Source: JASLDZ01 sp964242625
Lineage (GTDB): Bacteria > Pseudomonadota > Alphaproteobacteria > Caulobacterales > Caulobacteraceae
NCBI GenBank assembly: GCA_964242625.1
Contig: CAXTAO010000009.1
Coordinates: 1-64,000, forward strand
Direction of reading: 5' to 3'
DNA: 64,000 bases
A program made the position numbers and the translations under genes. This document shows, piece after piece, positions 56,380 through 64,000 of the stretch (positions are counted from its first letter, which is position 1; every line of letters starts with the position of its first letter). The notes under the pieces were generated by a model. The model was not told where the DNA came from. It saw only the letters and a list, made by a program, of their open reading frames with translations, and did no database searches.

Positions 56380-59300
56380 GTGACCGACGCCGCACGTATT
56401 CGCACGACCTTGTTCGCCGCCGCTTCGGCCGTGGCGCTGTCCGCCGCGCCCGCCCTGGCCCAGACCAACAGCGGCGTGGGGGCGCAACAGCCCACCACCG
56501 CAGGCTCGTCGCCCACTAACGGCTCGACCCAGCAGCGCGTTCCGGGCGTGGCGCCCGCCGGCGAAGCCCAGCCCGCCGCCCAGGCTGACGCGCCGCTGGC
56601 CACCAACGGCCCCGCCCAGGACCAGGGGATCGTCGTGCTCGGCGTACGCGGCGCCCAGCAGCGCGCGATCAGCGTGAAGCGCAACGCGCCCCAGATCGTC
56701 GACTCGATCGTGGCCGAGGACATCGGCAAGCTGCCCGACACCACCATCGCCGACTCGCTGCAACGCGTGCCCGGCGTGCAGATCACCCGCTCAGCCGGCG
56801 AGGGCGCGGGAGTGAACATCCGCGGCGTGCCGCAGGTCTTGACCACGCTCAACGGAGAGCTGTTCCTGACCGCGGGCGCCCCGGCGGAAGGCTCCGGCCA
56901 GTCGACCTCGGCGGGCGCCCTCGCCTCGGCCCAGCCCAACTTCGGCGACATCCCGGCCGGCCTCTTCGCCGGGGTGGACGTGATCAAGTCGCCCACCGCC
57001 AACGAGCTCTCGGGCGGCATCTCGGGCATCCTGGCGCTGAAGACGCGCCGCCCGCTCGACCTCGCGCAGGGGCTGACCGCCACCGCCAGCCTGCAGGGCC
57101 AGTACGGCTTCTCGTCCGACAAGGGCGGCCAGAACTACGACGCCCTCCTGTCGTACAACCACGACGGCAAGTGGGGCGGGCTCCTGGCCTTCTCCTACAC
57201 CGACGAGACGCTGGAGAACGACCACCCGAGCTCGGGCTACCAGTACGACCTGATCACCGACCAGAACGCTGGCTACCCTTCGGGCGGGCTCGACCTGCGC
57301 GGCGACGGGAACATCGGCAACCCGCAGTTCACCGACTCCAACGGCAAGATCGTGGGCGCCAACAGCTCCAAGGACTTCATCTACCAACCGGTGTTCTACG
57401 GGCTGAACCGCCAGCTGAGCGATCGCCAGCGCCTCGGCATCAACGGCTCGTTCCAGTACAAATTCAACGACAACTGGACTGCCACCGCCGACTTCGCCTA
57501 CCTGCACTTCCAGAACCGCGACACCGACTACGAGACCGAACTCCTGTATCACGAGACCGGCAACGAGATTAACCCCGGCTCGACCTTCAACCCCGACGGC
57601 TCGTTCAAGAACGTGACGACCACGCTCGGCCCGAACGGCTTTGTGCAGGACCACAGCTACAACGGCCTGACCAAGTCGGACGCCGAGAACGTCTCGCTGC
57701 AGCTGGCCTACGACAACCACTCCAACCTGCGCGCCTCGATCCGCTACGTCGGCGGCGTGGCCGAGCAGACCTTCAGCTCGGCCGACGTCGACAGCCTGGT
57801 GAACCAGCGCGAGACCATCTACCGGCAGAACGCCGCGGGCGCAGTGGTGGCCCAGCCCGCCAACGCCAACGGCCTGCCCTCGGTCACCTCGACCATCAAC
57901 TTCGCGGGCGACCACCCCTCGGTGAACTTCATCACCGACGTGTCGAATCCGGCGAATTGGCAGGCGCAGTCAATCTGGGCCAACGGCAGCGACCTCAACG
58001 CCAACCTCAACGTCGCGCGCGGCGACGTGGCCTACGACATCCGCTTCGGCAACCTGAAGACGATCGAGGCGGGCGTGCGCTACGGCCAGCGCATCCTGAA
58101 GTTCGACCCGTTCAACTACGAGACGCCGCACGGCGGCACCGGCACCAACAACCTTTACTACTACAACGACTCGCTGATCGGCGACGCCAACTATCCGGCC
58201 GTCTACAACGGCCCGAGCGGCCCGCAGAACGTCAACCTGTCGATCGTGCCGCAGTACCCGTTCACCAAGCTGCCCCAGGGCTACGTCACCAGCGTCACCG
58301 ACATCGGCCCCTACGGCCCGATCGCCTCCAAGGGCCTGCCGTTCGTGAACACGGCGGCGATGAACGACGCCAAGGGCTTCCTGAACAGCCTGTTCGGCGG
58401 CGCGGTCGCCTACACCGATCCGGCCGCGGCCTACCGCGTGACCGAGAAGGAGACCTCCGGCTACATCCAGGCCGACTTCTCGGGCGGCTCGCTCCCGATA
58501 TTCGGCCTGCCCTGGTCGGGCAACGTCGGCCTGCGCGTGGTCGGCACCCAGATCGGCATCCGCAACTACGCCACCAACGGCAACGAATACATCGGCTCGT
58601 CCGGCTCGTATAACGGCGTTCTCGTGAACCTCGGCGCCGTGGAAACCGAGAAGGACTTCATCGATCCGCTGCCCGAGCTGAACTTCGCGGTCGACCTCAC
58701 CGACACCCAGAAGCTGCGCTTCGCGGTGAACCGCGCGGTGGCCCGCCAGGACCTCGGCGCCATCGGCCCGGGCTTCAAGGCGTTCTACCTCGCCAACGGC
58801 ACGCGCAACCCGAGCCTGCCGACCGACCTGCAGCTGTTCTCCAGCGGATCGTCAGGCAACCCGGACCTCGACCCGTTCCGCTCCACCAACTTCCAGGCCT
58901 CGTACGAGTGGTACTTCCACCGCTCGTCGCTGCTCAGCCTGGCGGCGTTCTACATCGACGTGGACAGCTTCAACGTCTCGTCTTCGACCATCCAGCCCAT
59001 CCCCGACGGCGACGGCGTGGTGCGGGCGGGCGGCAACGTCTCGACCACGCTCAACGGCGGCTCGGGCAGCGTGAAGGGCATCGAGTTCGGCTACCAGCAG
59101 GCGTTCGACTTCCTGCCCGGCTGGCTGTCCGGCTTCGGCGCCCAGGTGAACTACACCTATTCGGACAGCGTGACCGACAACAAGGACGACAACGGCGAGA
59201 GCCTGCCGATCCCCGACAACTCGGCCCACCAGGTCAACGGCGTCTTGTTCTACCAAAAGGGTCCGCTGCAGGGCCGCATCGCCTACAACTGGCGCAGCGA

Positions 59301-59535
59301 GCAGTACAACCAGCAATTCTCGGCCGGGCCCTACAACTACAGTGTCTTCACCAAGCCCGTCGGCTTCCTGGATGCTTCGGTCAGCTACGACATCAACCCG
59401 CATGTGACGGTGTTCGCCCAGGGCACGAACCTGACGAACGCTTTCCTGGACCGTTATCTGTCGTACCCGGATTTGTTCTACAGCCAGAGCATCTTCGAGC
59501 AGCGCGTGTTCTTCGGCGTCCGCCTGCGCAACTGA
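56380..59535 (+). CDS. TonB-dependent receptor, Caulobacter type (oligosaccharide uptake candidate)
   Basis: A 1051-aa outer-membrane receptor. Signal peptide ends near APALAQTNS, then a long Ala/Pro/Thr linker. The plug begins GIVVLGVRGAQQRAISVKR and IADSLQRVPGVQITR, then GVNIRGVPQVLTTLNG and SPTANELSGGISGILALKTR, the pattern of large alphaproteobacterial receptors for glycans. The barrel is rich in Tyr, Asn and Asp and ends FFGVRLRN. Start is GTG 56380. It lies just after the ROK regulator and is followed by a terminator and a GH28 gene, which suggests import of oligosaccharides from a pectin- or mannan-like polymer. Confidence 0.9.
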   Translation: MTDAARIRTTLFAAASAVALSAAPALAQTNSGVGAQQPTTAGSSPTNGSTQQRVPGVAPAGEAQPAAQADAPLATNGPAQDQGIVVLGVRGAQQRAISVKRNAPQIVDSIVAEDIGKLPDTTIADSLQRVPGVQITRSAGEGAGVNIRGVPQVLTTLNGELFLTAGAPAEGSGQSTSAGALASAQPNFGDIPAGLFAGVDVIKSPTANELSGGISGILALKTRRPLDLAQGLTATASLQGQYGFSSDKGGQNYDALLSYNHDGKWGGLLAFSYTDETLENDHPSSGYQYDLITDQNAGYPSGGLDLRGDGNIGNPQFTDSNGKIVGANSSKDFIYQPVFYGLNRQLSDRQRLGINGSFQYKFNDNWTATADFAYLHFQNRDTDYETELLYHETGNEINPGSTFNPDGSFKNVTTTLGPNGFVQDHSYNGLTKSDAENVSLQLAYDNHSNLRASIRYVGGVAEQTFSSADVDSLVNQRETIYRQNAAGAVVAQPANANGLPSVTSTINFAGDHPSVNFITDVSNPANWQAQSIWANGSDLNANLNVARGDVAYDIRFGNLKTIEAGVRYGQRILKFDPFNYETPHGGTGTNNLYYYNDSLIGDANYPAVYNGPSGPQNVNLSIVPQYPFTKLPQGYVTSVTDIGPYGPIASKGLPFVNTAAMNDAKGFLNSLFGGAVAYTDPAAAYRVTEKETSGYIQADFSGGSLPIFGLPWSGNVGLRVVGTQIGIRNYATNGNEYIGSSGSYNGVLVNLGAVETEKDFIDPLPELNFAVDLTDTQKLRFAVNRAVARQDLGAIGPGFKAFYLANGTRNPSLPTDLQLFSSGSSGNPDLDPFRSTNFQASYEWYFHRSSLLSLAAFYIDVDSFNVSSSTIQPIPDGDGVVRAGGNVSTTLNGGSGSVKGIEFGYQQAFDFLPGWLSGFGAQVNYTYSDSVTDNKDDNGESLPIPDNSAHQVNGVLFYQKGPLQGRIAYNWRSEQYNQQFSAGPYNYSVFTKPVGFLDASVSYDINPHVTVFAQGTNLTNAFLDRYLSYPDLFYSQSIFEQRVFFGVRLRN

Positions 59536-59569
59536 GCGCGGGCCGCGACGCCCAATCGTCCCTCACCTT

Positions 59570-59603
59570 GGGCGTGGCGCCTTGCGCCACGCCCTTCTTT
59601 TTT
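59570..59603 (+). terminator. Rho-independent terminator after the TonB receptor
   Basis: A 10-bp stem (GGGCGTGGCG with CGCCACGCCC), loop CCTTG, and a T-rich tail TTCTTTTTT. It separates the receptor gene from the GH28 gene by transcription stop or attenuation. Confidence 0.88.
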
Positions 59604-59617
59604 GGCCTGATCCGCCC

Positions 59618-61078
59618 ATGACCGCCCTTTCGCGCCGCTCGCTGTTCGCCGCCGTCGCCGGGGCCGGGCTCGCCCCCGCCCTACGCGCGCGCGCCGCGCC
59701 CCTCGTCGTGTGGGAGGCGGAGAGCTACGGCGCGCGCGGCGACGGCGCGGCCGACGACGGGCCGGCGATCAACCGCGCGATCGAGGCGGCCGCCCGAGCG
59801 GGGGGCGGCGCGGTGCGGCTGAGGCCCGGCCGCACCTATCTGAGCTCGACGGTCGTCCTGCGCTCGCGCGTGACCCTCGACCTCGCCGCCGGCTCGACCC
59901 TGAAGGCCTCCACCACGCGCGAGTGGTACCGCGAGTACGGCTCGCTGATCTTCGCCCACGACGCCGAGGCGATCGCCGTCACCGGCCAGGGGACGATCGA
60001 GGGGAACGGCGCCGCCTACTTCCCCACCCTCACCGAAGGCGCCTACGAGGTCCCGCACGCCTTCCTCGGGCCGTGGAATCCGCTGGACGAGAGCCCCGGC
60101 CAGTTCCACGCCGACGGGCGGCCGCGGATGATCATCCTGGTGGGCTGCCGCAACGTGCGGCTGGAGGGCTTGCGCATCCACGACGCGCCCACCTGGACGA
60201 TCCACCCGATCGGCTGCGAGGACCTCACCATCCGTGGCCTCACCATCGACAACAGCCTCCTCGTGCCGAACTGCGACGGCATCGACATCGACCGCTGCCG
60301 GCGCGTGCGGGTGTCGGACTGCGCCATCACCGCTGGCGACGACTGCATCATCGTCAAGACGTCGCGCAACTTCCCCCAGTTCGGCGACCTCGACGGCGTG
60401 GTCGTCGACAACTGCACCCTGCGCTCCAGCTCGGCGGGCGTGAAGGTCGAGCCCGAGGGGCCCGGAACCTTGCGCAACTGCATCTTCCGCGGCCTGACCA
60501 TCACCGAGAGCAACCGCGGGCTGGCGATCTTCAACCGCGACGGCGCGGTGGTGGAGAACCTGATCTTCTCCGACCTCGTCATCACCACCCGGCTGCATCA
60601 CGACATGTGGTGGGGCAAGGCGGAGGCGGTGAACATCTCCAACCTGCCGCGCCGCCCGGCGATCGGGCCGTGCGTGATGCGCAACCTGCAGCTCCACAAC
60701 CTGATCTGCCGCGGCGAGAGCGGGATCTTCATCCACGGCTGGCCCGGCTCGACGCTCTCGGACATCGAGATCTCCGGCGTGCAGCTCACGCTCGAGAAGA
60801 CGACGCCCTACCCCGGCGGCCAGTACGACCTGCGACCCAACGAGTATCCCGGGCGCGGCCTCTACGCGCACCGCATCGCGGGGGTGTACGCGCGGGACGT
60901 GGAGCGGCTGACCCTGCGCGACGTCTCCGTGCGCTGGGCCCCGAACGCCCCCGCCTACTTCGGCCCGGCGCTGGAGACCGAGCGCACGCCGGGCCTGCGG
61001 GTGATCGACTTCACGGGCGAGGCGGCGCACGCGGGCGAGCCCGCGCGCCTCCTCGACGGCGCTCCCGCTAGAGGCTGA
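59618..61078 (+). CDS. Glycoside hydrolase family 28 (polygalacturonase-like), Tat-exported
   Basis: A 486-aa parallel beta-helix enzyme. The N-terminus has a twin-arginine signal (LSRRSLFAAVAGAGLAPAL). The beta-helix start AESYGARGDGAADDGPAINR is typical. Catalytic aspartates are in VPNCDGIDIDRCRR (N-x-D motif) and AITAGDDCIIVKTSR (G-D-D). The usual third-motif G-H-G is replaced by SSSAGVKVEPEG. ATG 59618 fits the signal; the frame start at 59582 overlaps the terminator. It probably hydrolyses galacturonan or a related glycan in the periplasm or outside. Confidence 0.88.
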   Translation: MTALSRRSLFAAVAGAGLAPALRARAAPLVVWEAESYGARGDGAADDGPAINRAIEAAARAGGGAVRLRPGRTYLSSTVVLRSRVTLDLAAGSTLKASTTREWYREYGSLIFAHDAEAIAVTGQGTIEGNGAAYFPTLTEGAYEVPHAFLGPWNPLDESPGQFHADGRPRMIILVGCRNVRLEGLRIHDAPTWTIHPIGCEDLTIRGLTIDNSLLVPNCDGIDIDRCRRVRVSDCAITAGDDCIIVKTSRNFPQFGDLDGVVVDNCTLRSSSAGVKVEPEGPGTLRNCIFRGLTITESNRGLAIFNRDGAVVENLIFSDLVITTRLHHDMWWGKAEAVNISNLPRRPAIGPCVMRNLQLHNLICRGESGIFIHGWPGSTLSDIEISGVQLTLEKTTPYPGGQYDLRPNEYPGRGLYAHRIAGVYARDVERLTLRDVSVRWAPNAPAYFGPALETERTPGLRVIDFTGEAAHAGEPARLLDGAPARG

Positions 61079-62087
61079 ACGAGAGCGACAGCCCGCCCGT
61101 TACATCCGCCGCGCCGCGCGACAGGCCGGCCGAGGCGAAGCCCGTCAGCCGCAGGCCCGTGCGCGTCAGCCGCGCCGAAGCGGAGGCGGAGATCTCGTGG
61201 CTGTCGCCAATGTAGCGGCTGGCGCTCTGGGCGAAGTCATAGGACACGAGCCCGACGATGCGGTCGTTGAAGACGTAGCTGACGCCCGTTGAAGCGGCGT
61301 ATCCGTCGCGCAGCTTCCATTGGCTGTTGGAGCCGAAGTCTCGGTAGGTGGCCGAGGCGAAGGGGATCCAGCGCCCGATCGGCTTGGAAACCTCGGCGCC
61401 GAAGGCGTAGTCGGCGCGGCCGGTGGAGACGCCGCTCTCCAGCGAGTGGGGGCCGGTGGGCAGCTTCACCTTGCCGATCAGCTCGAGGTCGAAGCCCCAC
61501 TTGGGCGCGGTGGGCAGGAGGTAGGCGGCGCCCAGCGTGAGGTCGCCCACCCCCTCGCGCACGTGCTTGGCGGCCGGCGTGCTCGGGAAAGGCGCCACGA
61601 TCACGGGCGCGCCGTCGATGCCGGTGAAGACCGCGCCCGCGCTGTCGATGCGCATGTAGGGCAAGCTCGCGCTCAGCCGCCAGTTGCCGAGCCGGTAGCG
61701 CGCGCTGAGGAGCGCCGCGCTGATCGTCGTATCGGTGGGCGCGCCGAAGTCGCCGCTCCACGCCGAGCCGCCGGCCGACACGGTGAGCGGCCCCTCAGCG
61801 TCGCTGATCGGGCGCAGGATGGAGAGGGAACCCTCGACGGGGGCGGCCTGCGCCGGCGGCGCGGCCCCGGTGACGGCGGCGGCGGTGGCGATGGATCGCG
61901 CGCCGCGCGCGTCGGCGGCGTCGACCAGCGCGAGCTGTTCGGGCGGGGGCGTCGCCGCGGCGGGGTCGACCATCACGGTGGTCTGCACCGGCGCGCCCAT
62001 GGGCCCCACCTGCGCCATGGCCGGGGCAGCGGCGGCCGCAGCCAGGAAGACCGCGCCGCAGGCCAGCCCCACATTCATCCCGCGCAT
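61068..62087 (-). CDS. Outer-membrane beta-barrel protein (transporter-like)
   Basis: A 339-aa protein with a signal peptide (VGLACGAVFLAAAAAAPAMA). After a variable Ala/Pro region, alternating hydrophobic strands suggest a barrel: LLSARYRLGNWRLSASLPYM, VGDLTLGAAYLLPTAPKWGF, FDLELIGKVKLPTGPHS, RLTRTGLRLTGFASAGLS and the terminal GGLSLSFSL. The pattern resembles the small 'transporter' porin-like family without a known substrate. ATG 62087 is used; 62078 is an alternative. Its 3' end overlaps GH28 by 11 bp. Confidence 0.7.
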   Translation of the reverse strand: MRGMNVGLACGAVFLAAAAAAPAMAQVGPMGAPVQTTVMVDPAAATPPPEQLALVDAADARGARSIATAAAVTGAAPPAQAAPVEGSLSILRPISDAEGPLTVSAGGSAWSGDFGAPTDTTISAALLSARYRLGNWRLSASLPYMRIDSAGAVFTGIDGAPVIVAPFPSTPAAKHVREGVGDLTLGAAYLLPTAPKWGFDLELIGKVKLPTGPHSLESGVSTGRADYAFGAEVSKPIGRWIPFASATYRDFGSNSQWKLRDGYAASTGVSYVFNDRIVGLVSYDFAQSASRYIGDSHEISASASARLTRTGLRLTGFASAGLSRGAADVTGGLSLSFSL

Positions 62088-62095
62088 CCGCCCGT

Positions 62096-62965
62096 CTACT
62101 TCTGCCGGAGGAGGCGGATCGCGTCGACCGCGTCGATCCGGACGGAGCGCACCACCTCGGGGGACTGCAGGCGGTCGAGCCTGTCGGCGCGCAGGCCATG
62201 CAGACCGGCCACGCGCTCGCGGCCGCCGTCGGGCGTGATCACCAAGGACCTGCGCGCGCCCTCGGCGCGGCCGAGGTCGGCCAGCTCGACGTCGCGGGCG
62301 CCGCCCGAGCGGAGCGCCGGCGCGACGGGGAACGGGCGGCCGGGCGAATAGGCGGCGTCCGCGTCGCTGGCGAAGTGGTCGTGGGGCGACCAGGCGCGGT
62401 CGCCCGCTCCGGGCGTGTGGCGCCGCTCGACGCCCCGGACCGTGCGGCTGGCGAGCTGCACGCCCGCGGTGCGGCGGGAAGAGGCGGGGCGGGGAGAGGT
62501 GCTGCGGCGGCGCGCGACGGCGTCCGCATCGGGCGCGCCGTTCGAGGCGACGTCGGTCGGGGCGACGTCGGTCGGAGCCGCGACGGGCGGGGCGACGGCG
62601 GCCGGTGTGGCGGGGGCGGGCGCCGCGGCGGGGAGGGTGGCCCGCGGCGCGGGCGCGTCCACGAGCATCTGCGCCATGGGGCGGGCCGGGACGGGCGCCA
62701 GCGCGAGCGGCCCCTGGGGTGTCGCAGGGGGGCGGGCGGGCAGGAGCACGAGCAGGGCCGACGCCCCCGCCGTCACCGCCAGCGCGACCGGGATCCACAC
62801 GCCCCGCGCGAGGTGGCGAGGCGCGGGTCGCGCGCGCGGGGCGGCGGCCGGCGTGCGCTGGAAGGCGCGCGGATCAACGCCCAACACCGCCGCCACGTCG
62901 TCGTCGAGCGGCGAGGCGCCGCCTTCCCCGCTCCACGCCGCGGCGTCTAGGTGCTGAGCGCCCAA
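62096..62965 (-). CDS. Unrecognised protein with one membrane helix and Pro-rich linker, 289 aa
   Basis: The N-terminus is short and acidic (LDDDVAAVLGVDPRAF), followed by a basic stretch and a single membrane helix near residue 60 (VWIPVALAVTAGASALLVLL). A disordered Ala/Pro/Thr linker with APTDV repeats leads to a compact C-terminal domain (RDVELADLGRAEGARRSLVI; ERVAGLHGLRADRL; VVRSVRIDAVDAIRLLRQ). TTG 62965 is chosen because GGAGGGG lies 9 bp upstream, but the start is uncertain. It overlaps the phosphatase gene by 19 bp and ends 8 bp before the barrel gene, so the three are an operon. Topology resembles anti-sigma or envelope-sensing proteins, without a recognised motif. Confidence 0.6.
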   Translation of the reverse strand: MGAQHLDAAAWSGEGGASPLDDDVAAVLGVDPRAFQRTPAAAPRARPAPRHLARGVWIPVALAVTAGASALLVLLPARPPATPQGPLALAPVPARPMAQMLVDAPAPRATLPAAAPAPATPAAVAPPVAAPTDVAPTDVASNGAPDADAVARRRSTSPRPASSRRTAGVQLASRTVRGVERRHTPGAGDRAWSPHDHFASDADAAYSPGRPFPVAPALRSGGARDVELADLGRAEGARRSLVITPDGGRERVAGLHGLRADRLDRLQSPEVVRSVRIDAVDAIRLLRQK

Positions 62966-63675
62966 GCCCTGGTCCCCTCCAGCCCCACCGCGCTCAAGCG
63001 ATCCGTTCGATACGCCCCTGTATCGACGCCGATGCGGTGTGCAAGAATTTCTGGCCCATGCTCGCATACAGTGTGGCCGTGGACAATCCGCAGCGGCAGC
63101 CCGTGATCTTTTGAAAGGAAGTCATCGCGGATCCACAGCAGATCTTCGGGCGTCTGCGCCTCCCAAGCCACATCGGGTCTGACCCCCGCATGGGTGAAGA
63201 CCACCGCGCCCGAGCGATAGGTGAGCGGCCGGGCGTCGATCCACGCGGCCGCCTCCGGCCCGATCGCCGCGCGCGCGGCGCGCACCACGGCCGAGGCCGG
63301 GCCGGCGCGGATCACCGCCTCCGGCACGCCCCAGCTCGTAAGCGTCTCGAAGCCGCCGAAGCGCAGCCAAGCCTGGAGCGGCGCCTCGTCGCCGCTGTCG
63401 AGCGCCGCCTCCATCATCGCCTCGTGGTTCCCCTTCAGCACCACGAAGCGGTCGCTGCCGCCCGTGTAGGCCATCAGCCGCGCCACGAGCTCGGCCGACT
63501 GGGGGCCACGGTCGATGACGTCGCCCAAGACGACGATGCGGGTGAGGAGCGCGCGCCGCGCCGCGCCGTCGGCCCGGATGCGCGCCATCAGCGCGGTGAA
63601 GAGGTCGAGCCGCCCGTGGGGATCGCCGATCGCGTAGATGCGCTCGCCCGAGGCGATGCGGTGAGGCTGGGTCAC
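62947..63675 (-). CDS. PPP-family serine/threonine phosphatase (metallophosphoesterase)
   Basis: A 242-aa enzyme. The metal-site motifs are in order: ERIYAIGDPHGRLDL (G-D-x-H-G), VVLGDVIDRGPQSAEL (G-D-x-x-D-R-G) and FVVLKGNHEAMME (G-N-H-E). Later histidines are in VVFTHAGVRPD and LRIVHGHTVCEH. This matches bacterial PrpA/ApaH-like phosphatases. GTG 63675 is chosen because GGCGGAG precedes it and the longer frame is cysteine/arginine-rich shadow. Targets are unknown. It is the first gene of the minus-strand operon. Confidence 0.9.
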   Translation of the reverse strand: MTQPHRIASGERIYAIGDPHGRLDLFTALMARIRADGAARRALLTRIVVLGDVIDRGPQSAELVARLMAYTGGSDRFVVLKGNHEAMMEAALDSGDEAPLQAWLRFGGFETLTSWGVPEAVIRAGPASAVVRAARAAIGPEAAAWIDARPLTYRSGAVVFTHAGVRPDVAWEAQTPEDLLWIRDDFLSKDHGLPLRIVHGHTVCEHGPEILAHRIGVDTGAYRTDRLSAVGLEGTRAWALST

Positions 63676-63816
63676 GTCCGCTCCGCCGCGCTTCCTGGCC
63701 GGCCTGCGGCAGGAGGCGCCAGCCCGCGCGGCGAAACAAGGGCACCGTCGCCACAGCCGTGCGTTCCCGCACGCGCCGCGCAATGGCAGGGTCGGGTCGC
63801 CGCCCGGAGTCCAGCC

Positions 63817-64000
63817 ATGCGCCCGCAGACCACGCCCCGCTCGCTTCTGACCGCGGCGCTCACCGGCCTCCTCCTGGTCGCCGCGCCGGCGGCCCGCGCG
63901 GCGACGCGCGCGTCCGACCCCGCCGACGCCGCCCGCCTCGGCCGCGGCATCAACGCCCTGGGCTTCGACCCGCTGTGGAGCGACCCCAAGAAGGCGCGGT
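63817..64000 (+). CDS. Secreted glycoside hydrolase, probably family 5 (partial, start only)
   Basis: Only 61 residues are inside the window. A signal peptide (SLLTAALTGLLLVAAPAARA) is followed by ADAARLGRGINALGFDPLWS, the typical opening of the GH5 cellulase family where R-G-x-N begins the first barrel strand. The catalytic glutamates lie beyond the edge. It follows the polysaccharide locus, so a beta-glucanase or mannanase role would fit. Confidence 0.6.
   Translation, partial: MRPQTTPRSLLTAALTGLLLVAAPAARAATRASDPADAARLGRGINALGFDPLWSDPKKAR

Noticed and set aside
1..64000. CRISPR arrays and rRNA genes
   Set aside because: No regularly spaced 25-40 bp repeats and no rRNA-like sequence were seen on reading the window.

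Overview
The window is very GC-rich (about 70% or more by eye) outside one central block. It looks like a chromosomal segment of an alphaproteobacterium, most likely in or near the Caulobacterales. Supporting features are the overlapping hisS-hisZ-hisG operon, large TonB-dependent receptors of the Caulobacter type, a cyoABCD quinol oxidase, an lgt-midA-pgeF cluster, PEP-CTERM proteins and many Tat or Sec exported glycosidases. Sphingomonadales cannot be excluded from sequence reading alone.

Layout. 1-4.7 kb: the end of a DsbD-like protein, an unknown gene, then hisS, hisZ and hisG translationally coupled. 4.6-9.9 kb: an envelope glycosylation cluster with two multi-pass GT-C type glycosyltransferases on the minus strand, divergent from a GtrA flippase and a UDP-galactopyranose-mutase-like flavoprotein. 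9.9-16 kb: ilvE, an OmpR/EnvZ-type two-component pair, an alpha/beta hydrolase, a PEP-CTERM protein, a Gfo/Idh/MocA oxidoreductase and a decayed lactonase tail.

16.08-28.61 kb: an integrated genomic island of about 12.5 kb. It sits in the 3' end of a tRNA-Ile2(CAU) gene, with a tyrosine integrase beside the tRNA and a 15-bp direct repeat at both ends. Paired 11-bp repeats inside each end look like integrase arm sites. The left junction still carries the encoded CCA of the original tRNA gene, while the present tRNA lacks it. The cargo is mostly unrecognised and visibly lower in GC: a PD-(D/E)XK-like nuclease, a HEPN-like protein divergent from a membrane-anchored protein with DEDD-exonuclease-like spacing, a 381-aa protein with faint PcfJ resemblance, two paralogous small secreted proteins, a serine resolvase plus a broken one, and several small ORFs. 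A nested hairpin lies over a Shine-Dalgarno sequence at 25.7 kb. If the window holds an undescribed system it is most likely here, with a defence role as the leading hypothesis.

28.7-48.9 kb: core genes. These are two SIMPL-domain paralogues around panD, lgt-midA-pgeF, a prolyl aminopeptidase, an epoxide-hydrolase-like protein, a YpfJ-type zinc peptidase, cyoABCD without cyoE, a cobalamin riboswitch ahead of a BtuB-like receptor, an enoyl-CoA hydratase, a flavin reductase-like protein, a SleB-type cell-wall hydrolase, a second PEP-CTERM protein, an orphan HicB-like protein, and CsbD-like and GlsB-like stress proteins.

48.9-64 kb: a polysaccharide-utilisation-like locus. A large secreted GH2 enzyme overlaps a ROK sugar kinase. 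A sugar-porter MFS permease is divergent from a ROK regulator, followed by a 1051-aa TonB-dependent receptor and a Tat-exported GH28 enzyme. The model is that the receptor imports oligosaccharides, GH28 and GH2 trim them, the permease brings monosaccharides across the inner membrane, the kinase phosphorylates them and the ROK repressor senses the pathway. Three perfect inverted repeats near the promoters are candidate operators. The window ends with a beta-barrel protein, an unknown membrane-anchored protein, a PPP-type phosphatase and the start of a secreted GH5-like enzyme.
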